Assembly (NCBI RefSeq): GCF_001642475.1
Contig: NW_019173947.1
Location: forward strand, 337,292-401,291
Direction: 5' to 3'
Length of the DNA stretch: 64,000 nucleotides
Origin: Fonsecaea monophora
Lineage: Eukaryota > Ascomycota > Eurotiomycetes > Chaetothyriales > Herpotrichiellaceae
Shown piece after piece: positions 19,340 to 30,137 of the stretch. The translations under genes were made by a program, and so were the position numbers. Below the pieces are notes generated by a model. The model was given only the letters and a program-made list of their open reading frames with translations. It did not search any database and was not told the DNA's origin. Within the stretch, counting starts at the first letter, position 1; every line of letters starts with the position of its first letter.

Positions 19340-21664
19340 ATGCCGGTCGTCAAAGGAGGTGTCTGGACAAACATTGAAGATGAAATCCTCAAAGCTTCCG
19401 TCTCCAAATATGGCCTGAACCAGTGGGCTCGAGTTTCGTCGTTGCTCGCACGAAAGACTCCGAAACAGTGCAAGGCGAGATGGACAGAATGGCTCGACCC
19501 GGGCATTCGCAAGATCGAGTGGTCCAAAGAGGAGGATGAGAAGTTGCTACACCTGGCAAAGTTGATGCCCACACAATGGCGGACGATTGCGCCCATCGTC
19601 GGAAGAACGGCCACGCAGTGCCTGGAGCGCTACCAGAAGCTCCTCGACGAAGCAGAAGCTCGCGAGAACGATGAATTAGGCCTCGGAGGACCAGAGGGCG
19701 GAGAAACTGCAGCGCCAACGGGTGACCAGGTTCGAAGACTGCGCCCTGGTGAACTTGACCCTGACCCGGAATCAAAACCTGCGCGCCCGGACACCATTGA
19801 TCTGGACGAGGATGAGAAGGAAATGCTCAGCGAGGCCCGGGCACGTCTAGCGAACACACAAGGCAAGAAAGCCAAGCGCAAAGCACGCGAACGCCAACTA
19901 GAGGAGTCACGGAGGCTTGCTGTTCTGCAGAAGCGACGGGAGCTCAAAAATGCGGGCATCAATATCAAAATAACCACCCGCAAGAAAGGCCAGATGGACT
20001 ACAATGCAGATATCCCATTCGAAAAGCAGGCTGCGCCTGGCTTTTACGACACGCAAGAGGAGATGGCTAAGAATGAGCGCGAGCGGGAACTGTTCGACCC
20101 CCGCAAGCAGCAACTGGCACGAAAGAGACAGGGAGATCCCGAAGATAACCTCGATCCCAAACGACAAAAACAAGACAAGGACAAATCAACATCCGCCACG
20201 GCTGCTGCCGCTGCAAGAGCAGGACAAATGCAACGACTACGAGAGGCCGAGCAACAAAGTAAGCGACGGGCCTTGAACCTGCCCGCCCCTCAGGTTAGTG
20301 AAAGCGAGCTGGAAGAGATCGTCAAGATGGGGATGGCAGGGGATAAGGCAGTGAAAGCAGCTGGGCAGGAGGACGGAGACGCACGCGGGCTTGTCTCCAA
20401 CTATACGAATATGGTCGGGGCTACACCAATTCGAACTCCTCGAGCCCCCGCAGAAGAAGACCATATCGCAAATGAGATCAGAAATATCAGAGCACTCACA
20501 GAAACACAGTCATCTCTGTTGGGTGGAGAGAATACACCTCTGCATGAGGGTAGTAGCTCGACAGGCTTTGATGGAGTTGCGCCTCGAAGACAGCAGATGG
20601 TCACTCCCAATCCGATGGCGACACCCTTGCGCCAAGCTGAAGGTGCAGGACAGTTTCCTGGTGCCACTCCTCTGCGCACACCCCGCGACAATCTGACAAT
20701 CAATGAAAGAGGCGAAAGACAGCTTGTTGCTCAAACGCCACGGGACATGCGGTTAGCTGAGAACGCCGCAAGACAGTCGCTTAGAGCGAAGCTCTCGTCC
20801 CTACCAAAACCCAAGGAGACAGAATGGGAACTGGAAGTATTGCCATCGGAACAAGAAGAGACTTCAGGCAGTGTCACTTTGGACAGAGAAGATCAAGATG
20901 AAATCGACAGGCGCGAGCGACAAGCCCGGGAAGCAGCAGCAGCAGCAGAGTTTAGACGACAAACTCAAGTCTACCAACGAGCTCTACCTCGACCGACCAC
21001 CATCAACTACAACGCATTAGCCTCAGAAGCGACGTCCATAACTGATCCGATCCGAGCAATGATCGCACAAGAGGCGGCTCTTCTCATGGCAAATGACGCA
21101 AGCAAGTTCCCTCTTCCTGGCTCCAAGGTAATTGGCAAACCTCCCCAGTTGAGATCGCTGCCCGATGACCTGCTGGAGAAGGCTCGTCAGCAATTGAAGG
21201 CCACGTGCAACGAAACAGACCGTCAAGCCTACGTCGCCGCAGTAGAGGGCCTTGTCAGCTCGGAGAGAGAAAGAAACGCGTTACCGCTCAAGTTCACCGC
21301 GAACACAACCACAGAAGAGTATTTGGCTGCTTTCAAATCCGCACAACAGAATCTTCTCTCTGCCGCAGAAGCAGGCAATAAACTCGAGAAGAAGTTGTCG
21401 TTGCACCTGGGAGGGTATCAAGCACGGCAAAAGACCCTGAAGCAGAAGATTTCTACGGTCTATGAACAAATTGAGGAGCAGAGGGCACAGCTGGACGCAT
21501 TCAGGACTTTGCAGATCGGGGAAGAAGGTGCTTTGGCACGGAGGTTGGAGAGGCTGAGGGATGAAGTAAACTTTGTGATGAGGAGGGAGAGAGAAGCACA
21601 AGAGGAGTATCGCGAGTTGAAGGAACGAAGTGCCGAGGTGAACGGCGTGAATGGCCATTCATGA
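19340..21664 (+). CDS. cdc5: CDC5/CEF1 pre-mRNA splicing factor
   Basis: Single exon, 774 aa, near the usual family length. It begins with the canonical MPVVKGGVWTNIEDEILK and two Myb repeats (about residues 5-105), including ARKTPKQCKARWTEWLDP and GRTATQCLERYQKLLDEAEA. A basic/acidic helical linker follows. The middle carries repeated Thr-Pro-rich segments such as ATPIRTPRAP and TPLRTPRDNLTINE, typical of CDC5. The C-terminus is coiled coil. CDC5 is a core subunit of the Prp19 (NineTeen) complex needed for spliceosome activation. An in-frame ATG at 19139 would add 67 non-conserved residues, so I chose 19340. Confidence 0.96.
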   Translation: MPVVKGGVWTNIEDEILKASVSKYGLNQWARVSSLLARKTPKQCKARWTEWLDPGIRKIEWSKEEDEKLLHLAKLMPTQWRTIAPIVGRTATQCLERYQKLLDEAEARENDELGLGGPEGGETAAPTGDQVRRLRPGELDPDPESKPARPDTIDLDEDEKEMLSEARARLANTQGKKAKRKARERQLEESRRLAVLQKRRELKNAGINIKITTRKKGQMDYNADIPFEKQAAPGFYDTQEEMAKNERERELFDPRKQQLARKRQGDPEDNLDPKRQKQDKDKSTSATAAAAARAGQMQRLREAEQQSKRRALNLPAPQVSESELEEIVKMGMAGDKAVKAAGQEDGDARGLVSNYTNMVGATPIRTPRAPAEEDHIANEIRNIRALTETQSSLLGGENTPLHEGSSSTGFDGVAPRRQQMVTPNPMATPLRQAEGAGQFPGATPLRTPRDNLTINERGERQLVAQTPRDMRLAENAARQSLRAKLSSLPKPKETEWELEVLPSEQEETSGSVTLDREDQDEIDRRERQAREAAAAAEFRRQTQVYQRALPRPTTINYNALASEATSITDPIRAMIAQEAALLMANDASKFPLPGSKVIGKPPQLRSLPDDLLEKARQQLKATCNETDRQAYVAAVEGLVSSERERNALPLKFTANTTTEEYLAAFKSAQQNLLSAAEAGNKLEKKLSLHLGGYQARQKTLKQKISTVYEQIEEQRAQLDAFRTLQIGEEGALARRLERLRDEVNFVMRREREAQEEYRELKERSAEVNGVNGHS

Positions 21665-22151
21665 AGGAGACATACAATCTCGTCAATATCGAGGATGAGG
21701 TTGAGATCGATGATGTGTGACTGGTGGGCAACCCATGGAGTTTTATGCTCAGCCCCGCGGCCTCTTTAGACTTGCTTCGATCCAGCTCCCAATACCAAAC
21801 CCCTTTACACACCGTTCACCAAACCATTTCATCCTTTTTGTTTTTTGTAATTCCCTAACGATAAGTTACTGTACCGGATATTCGTGTGTTCTGCGTTCGA
21901 GATGGCCCTACAAGGTTGGATATGTTGTGTATTATTGTCTTGCGCTGCCTCCACTCCTCCCACTGTAATCTGCGTCGCCCGCAGTCCGCCTTCTGCCTCC
22001 AACATTCTGCCACAACGGTTAGAGGATGAATGTTATATCCTCATATCCCGCGCACACACCACCGCGCAACACATAACCTTGACCTAGCCCCCCCTAACCT
22101 AATGAGGACTATTCCTCGATCTACTCCTCGCCTGCCACGTCGAAACCACAG
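21665..22151. other. Convergent 3' region
   Basis: A 487-bp spacer between the convergent CDC5 and secreted-protein genes. No gene or notable repeat is seen. Confidence 0.55.
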
Positions 22152-22898
22152 TCACAACCAATCACTCTGCTCCAGATCCTCGTCGGTGATTCCGTCCTTG
22201 GGGACCGAAAAGTAAGAGTACCAGACCTTGACGTCGCGGACGTACGTGGCCTTCTTCAGGCCCGGGTACCCGCTGCGGTCCGTCTCCGGGTTGATGTGAT
22301 CCGGGTTGAAGTCGTCGGGGAGGTAGCACTTGTCGAACTGGCACTTGCACACGTTCTCCGGGTTGTTAATCTCCGGGTACTCGCCGAAGACGCAGGGGCC
22401 TTCGTACAGGCGGCAGGTGCCGCACCAGGCGGCTTCCTGGTCCGTCTGCGGCCACAGCGGGGACGTGAGGCAAGTCTGCCCGCGTTGGGCGTTGCCGTCG
22501 GCGTCGCAGCACAGTTCGGCCGAGGGCGGCGGGTTGAAGCAGAACTGGATCCGGGTGCGCGGGTTCGTCGTCTTGAGGGACTCGTCGTTGGCCCGGTCGC
22601 AGAGGTACCGCCACTTCCACAGCGCGACCCGGGCGTCGGTGAAGCAGCTGCGGTTGAATTTTGGAATCGGGAACGCTGCGTCCTCCTGAGACGGCCAGGG
22701 TGGTGGGTGGCCGACGTATGGCGGGTCCCAGGACTTGGACTTGAAATATCGCTCCTGGAGCGTGTGTTGAGGCGGTTCGACGGAGTGGACGGTGACGTTC
22801 ACGGGGACATTCTCTGCTCTGGCGGTGGCGGGGTGTGCTACTGCAGAGCAAGCGAAGAATGACACCGCCACTGCGGCAACCAGGTGCGAAGAGAACAT
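22152..22898 (-). CDS. Secreted cysteine-rich protein of unknown function
   Basis: Single exon, 248 aa. The first ~21 residues (MFSSHLVAAVAVSFFACSAV, then Ala-His) form a clear signal peptide with an Ala-x-Ala-like end. The mature part has 12 cysteines, including LCCD, WCGTC and VCKC, and is rich in Pro and Trp. One N-glycosylation site (NVT) lies near the N-terminus and another (NRS) near residue 82. I do not recognise the family. The size, export signal and even cysteine number fit an extracellular, disulfide-bonded fungal protein, possibly effector-like. Codon use is GC-biased like a normal expressed gene. It sits between core genes and has no evident partner. Confidence 0.75.
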   Translation of the reverse strand: MFSSHLVAAVAVSFFACSAVAHPATARAENVPVNVTVHSVEPPQHTLQERYFKSKSWDPPYVGHPPPWPSQEDAAFPIPKFNRSCFTDARVALWKWRYLCDRANDESLKTTNPRTRIQFCFNPPPSAELCCDADGNAQRGQTCLTSPLWPQTDQEAAWCGTCRLYEGPCVFGEYPEINNPENVCKCQFDKCYLPDDFNPDHINPETDRSGYPGLKKATYVRDVKVWYSYFSVPKDGITDEDLEQSDWL

Positions 22899-23624
22899 CT
22901 CGCGGGTGGAGAGAGGTTGCTAGAAGAAACTGAGGTCGGGAGTGACCAGAGATTGTCGAGATACAGGGAGCTGTTGGATGTTGTGCACTGCGAGACTAAA
23001 GGTCCTCATGCACCACAAATTTTCGTGCGGGTCTGGCTCGGGAAAGCCGTGTCAGCCATACCAGGAGCACTTTGCAGTACTTGGTGAGCCTATCAGACTA
23101 GGTTATCTCCTCGATGGGATGGTATGAGTGCGAGATATCAAAGGATGGAGCGGATGATTGGCTGTATCACAGACTGATCCCTTCTTTGAGTTCCTCTGTA
23201 ATGTTTGAGAAACCAACCTCATATTGGCGGTCACTTTGCTTCTACCACATGATGGTGGATAAGCACTCCAACTGGAAGACTAGTCATCTTCTAGTTGCGC
23301 AGCACCAAAGACCAAGATCATTTGTGAGTCTGAAAGGTTGGGGAAGATGAAAGACCTGCGATTCCTCATGTCAGCCTCGTCGTCGATGACCCGTTCTAGG
23401 AGGTGAGACGAGTGTTAAGCTTCTTAGCTCACTTGGCATCTCACTAACCTCGTCGACTAACACCGCTTGATAGGCTGCCTTATGACCTTCAACTCGACTC
23501 CTATTGCTCAAAAAGCTTCATCTAGAAACTCGAGACAGCAGCTCCTCACAATATGTTCGATTACCAACAGTGACACACCAATAACGCTCTTGAGTGTGTG
23601 AATGGAGTTGGACAGAAATCAGAG
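22899..23624. other. Divergent spacer
   Basis: A 726-bp spacer with the promoters of the secreted protein and the mitochondrial prolyl-tRNA synthetase. No gene is recognised. A short upstream exon of the synthetase cannot be excluded. Confidence 0.5.
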
Positions 23625-25442
23625 ATGAAGTTCCTGATAGCATCTTGGACGCCCAGGAGAGCAACACGGCCTTCTACCCAATGGAGGTACTTTGGCGTTC
23701 GAGGAAGTCATAACTCCTCGACACAAAGAATATCTGATTTCTGGATCCCCACCGTCAATGTACAGAAGCACGATGCCGCTCCTGACGCTACCCAACTGCT
23801 CATCCGGGCTGGCTATCTTCGCCAGGCTTATGCCGGGATTTTCCAGATGCTCCCCCTGGGGCTGCGGGTGCAGGAAAAGCTCGAACGGCTCATCGACAAG
23901 CACATGAGATCTGTCAAAGCCTCAAAAGTCTCTCTGTCATCCATATCCTCGCAAGCTCTGTGGGAGAAATCTGGGCGCCTGAAACACGGGGGCGAAATGT
24001 TCTTGTTCAAAGACCGGAGGAATACGGAGTGGCTGTTGGCGCCGACTCATGAAGAAGAGATCACCACCCTCCTCTCCGAGATCATTCAGACAAAACAACA
24101 ACTCCCAGTCCGATTGTACCAGATTGGTCGAAAATACCGTGACGAGAAGCGCCCTCGTGGGGGCCTGCTTCGGGGCCGCGAATTTCTCATGAAAGACCTA
24201 TATACTTTCGACTCCACCCCTGCTCATGCTCACGTAACGTACGACCAGATAAGGGGCGCATATCGCAATTTCCTTGACGAGCTGAAGATCAAATACGTCG
24301 AGGCGAGAGCTGTCTCTGGCGACATGGGGGGAAACCTCAGCCATGAGTACCACTTCCCGAACTTCGCCGGGGAAGACATTGTCATTACATGTTCGGAATG
24401 CGACTATGCACACAATGAAGAATTTGTTTCGCAACCAGTGTATCCACCAAGACCACTTGAAGTATCCAATATTGCTGCGGATGGCAACTCGGGAAAGAAA
24501 TATATCGAAGAGCACTTTCTCAGCACCGACCGTCTCAGTCTTGTCCGTGCCATTGGTCCGTCACTGCCCAACGACATCGCTCAAGATAAAGCTGTATTGC
24601 GAACCATCAATGCACATGCGGTCAAGGCAGCTCTCAACGGTGTCTTAACCATAGATACAGGGCTGGAACAACCAACTGAAACATTCAGGGAGTCCGTAGC
24701 CAGTGCCGCGGCGGATGGCTCAAAAGAAAAGTTGGCAATATACTATGTCCTCGACTCGCGTGTCCGGCTGGAAGACATCAGCGACCTGATTGCTTCTCCT
24801 CCCATTCACCAGCAAATCGACGCATATGTTATTGAGGCTCCACACAATGACAAAACCGGTGGCATCAACTTGCTGAACCAGCAATCGGGGGATCCTTGTC
24901 CAGAATGCGGAAATGGCAAGTTGAGCGTGGACAAGGCGATCGAGATCGGTCACACCTTCCACCTCGGCACCCGTTACAGTTCTAAGCTTGGTCTTGTGGC
25001 CAGGCTGAGCGACGGGAAAGAAGCGGTGCCCGTGGAAATGGGCTGTCACGGCATCGGCGTATCTCGCTTGATTGCAGCAGTCGCATCGTGTCTTTCCGAC
25101 GATGTTGGTCTCAATTGGCCAAGGGCGATTGCGCCTTTCGAAGCCGTCGTTGTTGTTCAGCCATCCCACGCCGAGAGGCTGCGTGCTGCCGAGCAGCTTT
25201 GCAGTCAACTGTCCTCTTCGGACTTGGGCAACGTCGATGTCGTCCTGGATGACCGACAAGAGCAAGGCATGGGCTGGAAGCTAAAGGACGCGGATGTCAT
25301 TGGATACCCTGTCATAGTGGTTGTGGGCAAAGGTTTTGATCAGGGGAAGGTCGAGGTGCAGTGCCGCAGGCTGAAGGTCAAAGAGGAGGTCGACATCAGC
25401 GACGCAGTCGGGTTCGTGCATGATCTGTTGAAGCAGCTTTGA
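23625..25442 (+). CDS. AIM10: Prolyl-tRNA synthetase, mitochondrial (bacterial type)
   Basis: Single exon, 605 aa. The class II catalytic core shows LLIRAGYLRQAYAGIFQMLP, ALWEKSGRL, LLAPTHEEEITTLL and YQIGRKYRDEKRPRGGLLRG, followed by EFLMKDLYTFD. A cysteine pair in CSECDYAHNEEF and a central insertion domain follow, then CHGIGVSRLIAA (motif 3) and a C-terminal anticodon-binding domain (DDRQEQGMGWKLKDADVIGYP). It charges tRNA-Pro. The N-terminal ~45 residues are Arg/Ser/Thr-rich (WTPRRATRPSTQWRYFG), consistent with mitochondrial import. The start is the first ATG in frame, at 23625; the frame also opens upstream from a GTG at 23598. Confidence 0.93.
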   Translation: MKFLIASWTPRRATRPSTQWRYFGVRGSHNSSTQRISDFWIPTVNVQKHDAAPDATQLLIRAGYLRQAYAGIFQMLPLGLRVQEKLERLIDKHMRSVKASKVSLSSISSQALWEKSGRLKHGGEMFLFKDRRNTEWLLAPTHEEEITTLLSEIIQTKQQLPVRLYQIGRKYRDEKRPRGGLLRGREFLMKDLYTFDSTPAHAHVTYDQIRGAYRNFLDELKIKYVEARAVSGDMGGNLSHEYHFPNFAGEDIVITCSECDYAHNEEFVSQPVYPPRPLEVSNIAADGNSGKKYIEEHFLSTDRLSLVRAIGPSLPNDIAQDKAVLRTINAHAVKAALNGVLTIDTGLEQPTETFRESVASAAADGSKEKLAIYYVLDSRVRLEDISDLIASPPIHQQIDAYVIEAPHNDKTGGINLLNQQSGDPCPECGNGKLSVDKAIEIGHTFHLGTRYSSKLGLVARLSDGKEAVPVEMGCHGIGVSRLIAAVASCLSDDVGLNWPRAIAPFEAVVVVQPSHAERLRAAEQLCSQLSSSDLGNVDVVLDDRQEQGMGWKLKDADVIGYPVIVVVGKGFDQGKVEVQCRRLKVKEEVDISDAVGFVHDLLKQL

Positions 25443-25916
25443 TGTTCCCACCACCCAAAAGCGATGTGTAGTTAATACTGTACTTTAGGATACCCTACTC
25501 GCACAATGTAAGATACATACATCCAGACATATACAGGATAAGCGGTTTCGGGGATTTGTACAAAGTTCTGCATCGAGAAAAAAGTACCGGTTGGGTATGG
25601 GCATGGGGCAGGTTGCATACAGCCTTGTCCCACGAGGCTGCAATGAATGGCGCCCACTTTTCCCCCGCCCTGCTCTGATTCTCAGAAAATAACCCACGAC
25701 AAGCTCAAGACACAACTGAACCATCAACAGCTCGTCCTCCCTCCTTGAGTCTGAGTGCTTAGTTACTGTCATCCCATTACCTTCTCTGAATCTCCAACAG
25801 ACAAGTCGGCAGGGTATACTCCGTACAAAGACGACAGGGAGCGCCAGCAACGACCCCTCACGCGACAGATTCCCACTTCCAAATTCCTGCCCCCCTACCC
25901 TGAACGTCGAGACTAC

Positions 25917-25954
<38 letters not shown>

Positions 25955-26005
25955 CATACCGAACACGCTCAGGCGAGGAAGAGTACACATACACACAAAA
26001 GAAAG
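25443..26005. other. Promoter and leader of prefoldin subunit 5
   Basis: A 563-bp spacer. It ends with an (AG)15 run 56 bp upstream of the prefoldin start. No gene is seen. Confidence 0.6.
25921..25950 (+). repeat. (AG)15 microsatellite in the prefoldin leader
   Basis: Fifteen AG units at -85 to -56 relative to the start codon at 26006, so probably in the transcribed leader or core promoter. AG/CT runs are common near fungal start sites, and length changes can affect expression. Confidence 0.95.
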
Positions 26006-26712
26006 ATGTCCCAGTCCGCACAGACGCCCGTCGACATCACCACGCTGTCGGTGCAGCAGATCTCGGCGCTGCAGGCCCGGCTGTCCCAGGAACTCGAGCA
26101 CCTGAGCACGTCGTACCAGAGGCTGCGTGCCGCGCAGTCGCGCTTCCGGGACTGCATCCGCAGCATACAGGACGGGGTGCAGGGGAGGAGTGGAGGTAAA
26201 TGTGTCCCACGATTTCATTTTCATTTTCATTCCTGGGTGCTGTGCCGCATGGCTGGCATGGCTTTGTCTAACATGCACAGATTAAATGCATTTTATAACT
26301 AACAAATTACTAACGGCTCTGCGAAACAGACACGCCCCTGCTCATCCCGCTCACAACCTCGCTCTACGTCCCCGGCACGCTGGCCGCGCCTAAGTCCTCC
26401 ACCTCTGCCTCGTCAACTACGAAATCGTCAAAACCCCCCACGGTCATGGTCGACGTCGGCACGGGGTTCTTCGTCGAAAAGACCCCTGCGGACGCGACAA
26501 AATTCTACCAGGGCAAGGTTGAGGAGTTGACCAAAAACCTGCAGGACATTGAGAAGGTGGTGGGCGGCAAGACGGAGAGTCTGAGGATCGTGGAGGACGC
26601 GCTGCGGCGGAAGATGGTCGAGGAGCAGCCCATGCAGTTCGGTGCTGGTGGTGCTGGGCGACAGGCCGCGGCGGCGGTGGGAGGACCAAGTGCGAGCGGA
26701 TCCGCAGGGTAG
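26006..26712 (+). CDS. GIM5: Prefoldin subunit 5 (alpha-type)
   Basis: Two exons, 26006-26195 and 26330-26712 (134-bp intron), giving 190 aa. An N-terminal helix (SVQQISALQARLSQELEHLS) leads to the beta-hairpin region: LLIPLTTSLYVPGTL and, after a Ser/Lys-rich insert, VMVDVGTGFFVEKTP. The second helix of the coiled coil follows (FYQGKVEELTKNLQDIEKVV). This is the alpha prefoldin pattern, and the residues fit subunit 5 better than subunit 3. The hexameric cytosolic chaperone hands nascent actin and tubulin to CCT. The Gly/Ala-rich tail (about 30 residues) is extra compared with yeast. Confidence 0.92.
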
Positions 26713-27053
26713 ATGAAGAATATCTCCCCAGTATGCAGAATGCCAAAAAAAAAGCAGGAGCGTGGGCGACATGAGGAAAAGGGACAACTTTTAACGGGCA
26801 AAAACTCATCTGTGCTATCTATGCGGCAAACCTTTGGCCCTTGGGGTCCTTTCCCTGCTGCAGCAAAGACACTGCTTAGACCTTTGAAGCGTAGAGCTTG
26901 GAGAATCAATCTTGCAAATCATGGCATCGGGCATGAATGAAGGCAGCTTCTCCTGTCGCTCGCTCGCTCTCAAGGTCCTCTCCCCAAATCAACACCACCC
27001 CCAAGAACCCGTTTGACGACCGTCAATCGCTTGTCTGATTGCCTCGGTTCAGT
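26713..27053. other. Convergent 3' region
   Basis: A 341-bp spacer between convergent genes. Nothing notable is seen. Confidence 0.55.
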
Positions 27054-29283
27054 TCAATTCAGTTCTGTAGCTTTTTCCTTTCCCTTGCCGTTCTCCAGAC
27101 GACGAATGGCCACTGCCAGATAATCCTGGATCTCCTCAACTTCGCCCATGAAATTCTTGAACCCCTTTGGCAGTGCAGGCCCGTACTGATCTCCGCCTTC
27201 AGGGATGAATGTTGCCACGGACTTGACCCAGCGGACGTCTTCGCCGGGCTTGACACTCGCAAATTCTCCCATGAGGTTGTCCCAATGCGGATAGTAGTAC
27301 AGGGCGTGCCACCTGGTCTCGACCGGACCCGGGTTCTCTCGACCTAGTAGTTCATCGTAAACGTCCTTGCGGCGAAGTTCGAAGATGCCGTCCGTATTTT
27401 TGAATCGCCATCTCAACGTGATCAGCTCTGCAACACGTTGCAGTTTGCGTTGGCCGGGTGGATACTTGGCTCGTCGCCGAGGGAGTGACTTGATACCGTC
27501 AATCGGACGCTCCATAGTGACATTGGCCTGGAATGAGGACATGTGTACTTTGGTGGTCTTGTCATTGCGAAGGGGAAAGGCATCAAGAGTGATTTGATAA
27601 TCAGGTCTCTCAAAATCGATGAGGCTGACTTGAAGTCTCGAGACCGTGTCACCCAACTCTATCCATCGCTTCTCCCGGCTCTCCGTCTCGTCTGTGCCAC
27701 TTGGGTAGAAAATAGTCTCGAGCCGAAGGATAGTGTTTGGTGATGTCCCTTGGAAGTCAAAGAAGGCTCCGTAGTATTCCGTACGCTCCGAGAACACGCC
27801 CATTGATTCGAGCACGTCTGGAAGATCCGCAGCTTGAGCTTGCCGGACCGGGATACCGTTCAAGGTCAATTTGATCCGCCCTTTTGTGACCATGTCGTAG
27901 AATTCGCCAAACCCATAGCGCTCGGCCCCGCCGGTTGGTTTCTGAAAGCGCACGAATCCTAACTCGCCAAAGGCCACCCTCATGCGTACGTGCCGCTGTG
28001 AGAGCCTAAGCCCCTTGATGGAAGAATCAATCGCCTTTTTGATTTCTTTGCGATTGTGAGTATGAGCTTGGCGTCTCTTTTGATCCCATTTCTCCTCGTC
28101 GGCTGGTGGAGTGCCGTGCAGAGTGGGTAAATAGGTACCCGATTTTGGGTCGATGTCTTGAAGTGCCACCTCATCTCTGCAAACCTCATGATCGGGGAGA
28201 TGCACGAGGTTGAGCGTCCGGAGATAATCTCTCGCAGAGATATTCTCCTTGATCAGATTCGCCATCCTCGTCATTATGGCATGAGCGTCCTTTTTGGACT
28301 GGGCTCCGATCAATATATGCGGCGGCTCGGTCAAGGGAAATGCGATGCGACAGCCGAACTTGCTCCTAAGTTGATCAAGGACTTCAGCGTTGCCCGTTTC
28401 AAATTGTTCAAGGTCCATGTCTTTCGGCCACAGGAGAGCAGCCTCGACCGGAAAGTCAATTTGCGCCTCACGGAGTATCTGGTCGAGTGCTTTCTGGCGA
28501 TCCTGTCGGTCAGCTCGATTTTCGGCTCTGCCGTCAAGTGCATTGTATTTGGCCCAGGCAATCGGTCTCGGCTCTGCGGGCGATTCCAGGACATCGCGTT
28601 CCCACCGCGCCACCGCGGCCTTGGTATCGGCGACCTGATGGGGTTCACCCCAGATGAAGAGCCTATCCTCTTCGTCATTTGGGTGTTTTATGAAGGATCC
28701 GGTTTTCGCCATGATTTCTCGGAGTACTTGAAGTGGATGAGTCGCCCTGTTGCCACTCCACGCCATAACCCGATGGTGTTTCCAGGTCGACGCGAGCTGA
28801 TAGTCACCATTCGGTGCTTGACCACTCTCGAACTGGAGCTGAGCAGAGCTCTTGCTTGCGGGAACGGTGGGAGCTTGCCATGGTGGGATAACATCTCGTC
28901 TGTGTTGGGTAACAAGAGGCGCCTGTCGTGGTGGGTAGAAGGAATCTACAAAGGGTTCTTTCTGAGACCGATCTGGAGGCTCCCGTCTCAGCGCAGATGA
29001 GTATGATGGTCCTGTGGGTGGATGGAAATTGCCATTCTTAGTGGCCATTCCATGGTTGAACACATCGGATGGTGCGTATGAAAAGACGGAATCGCCTGGT
29101 AAGCTCGCCTCCTCCCATCCTAGAAGATGTCAGATGCTAAGCTAGCATAACAGAGAGGAAAGCAAGAGTATGACATCTGGGTGAAAACCTACGATCAAGG
29201 TCGAGACCGTCGCCCTCATGACTGGATCGGCAAGTCAGCTCCCGAACAAACCGCACGGTATTCTGTTGGACTTACTCGCTCAT
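27054..29283 (-). CDS. Conserved fungal protein with two tiny 5' exons; KH-like region
   Basis: I propose three exons: 29283-29276 (8 nt), 29221-29193 (29 nt) and 29095-27054, giving 692 aa. Exon 1 encodes Met-Ser plus two bases. Exon 2 supplies HEGDGLDLD. All four splice ends are canonical (GTAAGT..CAG, GTAGGT..CAG) and the frame is kept. Without them the long frame has no early ATG; its nearest are internal. A KH-like segment (VLREIMAKTGSFIKHPNDEE) lies around residue 140. The C-terminal half resembles widespread uncharacterised ascomycete proteins and ends with a Lys/Glu helix. No enzyme motif is seen. RNA binding is only an inference. It is divergent from ORC1 across 854 bp. Confidence 0.75.
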
Positions 29284-30137
29284 GATGACTGTTTCTGCTG
29301 TTGTTCAAAGATGAAAGCAGTCGAACGTTCCATAGAAGACTCTAGGGGTGACGGAGGAGTGAGCGGTGGGCAAAAACTTTTGCGTTCAGCAAATAGTGAT
29401 ACAGGTTCAGCAACAAAGGGAAGTCCTCCTCAGGCAGTCAAAAGCGGCGTGAAGCCGACCTCATTGACTAAACAGCCAAATCGCTCAGGAGCAAATGTAA
29501 CAGGTTCCAGGACATCTCCTTCAAGACATGAATAACGCGGATCTAAATGTGACAAGCCGGGGGACATGTAGCAAACAAGAGGGTTTACCCGCCCGTCTCA
29601 AGACGCAGGCACACGCTTGTTGCTGGACTTAGATCCTGTGCGACAAGGACCTCCGGGTGGCAACCACAGGGAGTAGACTTATAGAAGGAGGTGGTCAGTT
29701 GCAAACCTCGGCTCTGCAGGTAAGAGCACGTTGACAGGGTCAGGACTGTCAATGAGCACTTGTGCCAGTTTAGACAAGGTTAGTACGTGAAATTAGGGAT
29801 ATCATTGTCCATCGGCGTTACAGCAGGAGAGAACCACAAAAGCAGCGGAATTCTCTGCTTATCAACGACGTCCATCGACAGGCAAAGTGCATGAAGATGA
29901 GCAAACGACGAACTGCACAAGACGAACTCTCGCGAATCAACGCAGTGCAGGAGCCAAGACGCACTAACCACATCAAGGTTAACACATCCTTCCTTGATTG
30001 ATTCTTACCTAATACGCGTCGACGCGTTTTGGCATCAAATCGCCAACCAAGCAAGCCCAAGTTATCAGTTGGTAACAGTACGAGGGAGACCAGGCAAAGA
30101 CTACCATAATCTTCAGTAGTCGCTCATCAGTCTCGTG
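29284..30137. other. Divergent promoter, KH-like protein / ORC1
   Basis: An 854-bp spacer. Two adjacent ACGCGT boxes sit near ORC1 (listed separately). Open frames inside it look like noise. Confidence 0.6.
30014..30027. promoter_or_regulatory. Paired MCB (ACGCGT) palindrome upstream of ORC1
   Basis: ACGCGT at 30014-30019 and 30022-30027, separated by CG, form the perfect 14-bp palindrome ACGCGTCGACGCGT, 111-124 bp upstream of the ORC1 ATG. ACGCGT is the MluI cell-cycle box bound by MBF (Mbp1-Swi6) in fungi, which drives G1/S transcription of replication genes. Confidence 0.75.
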
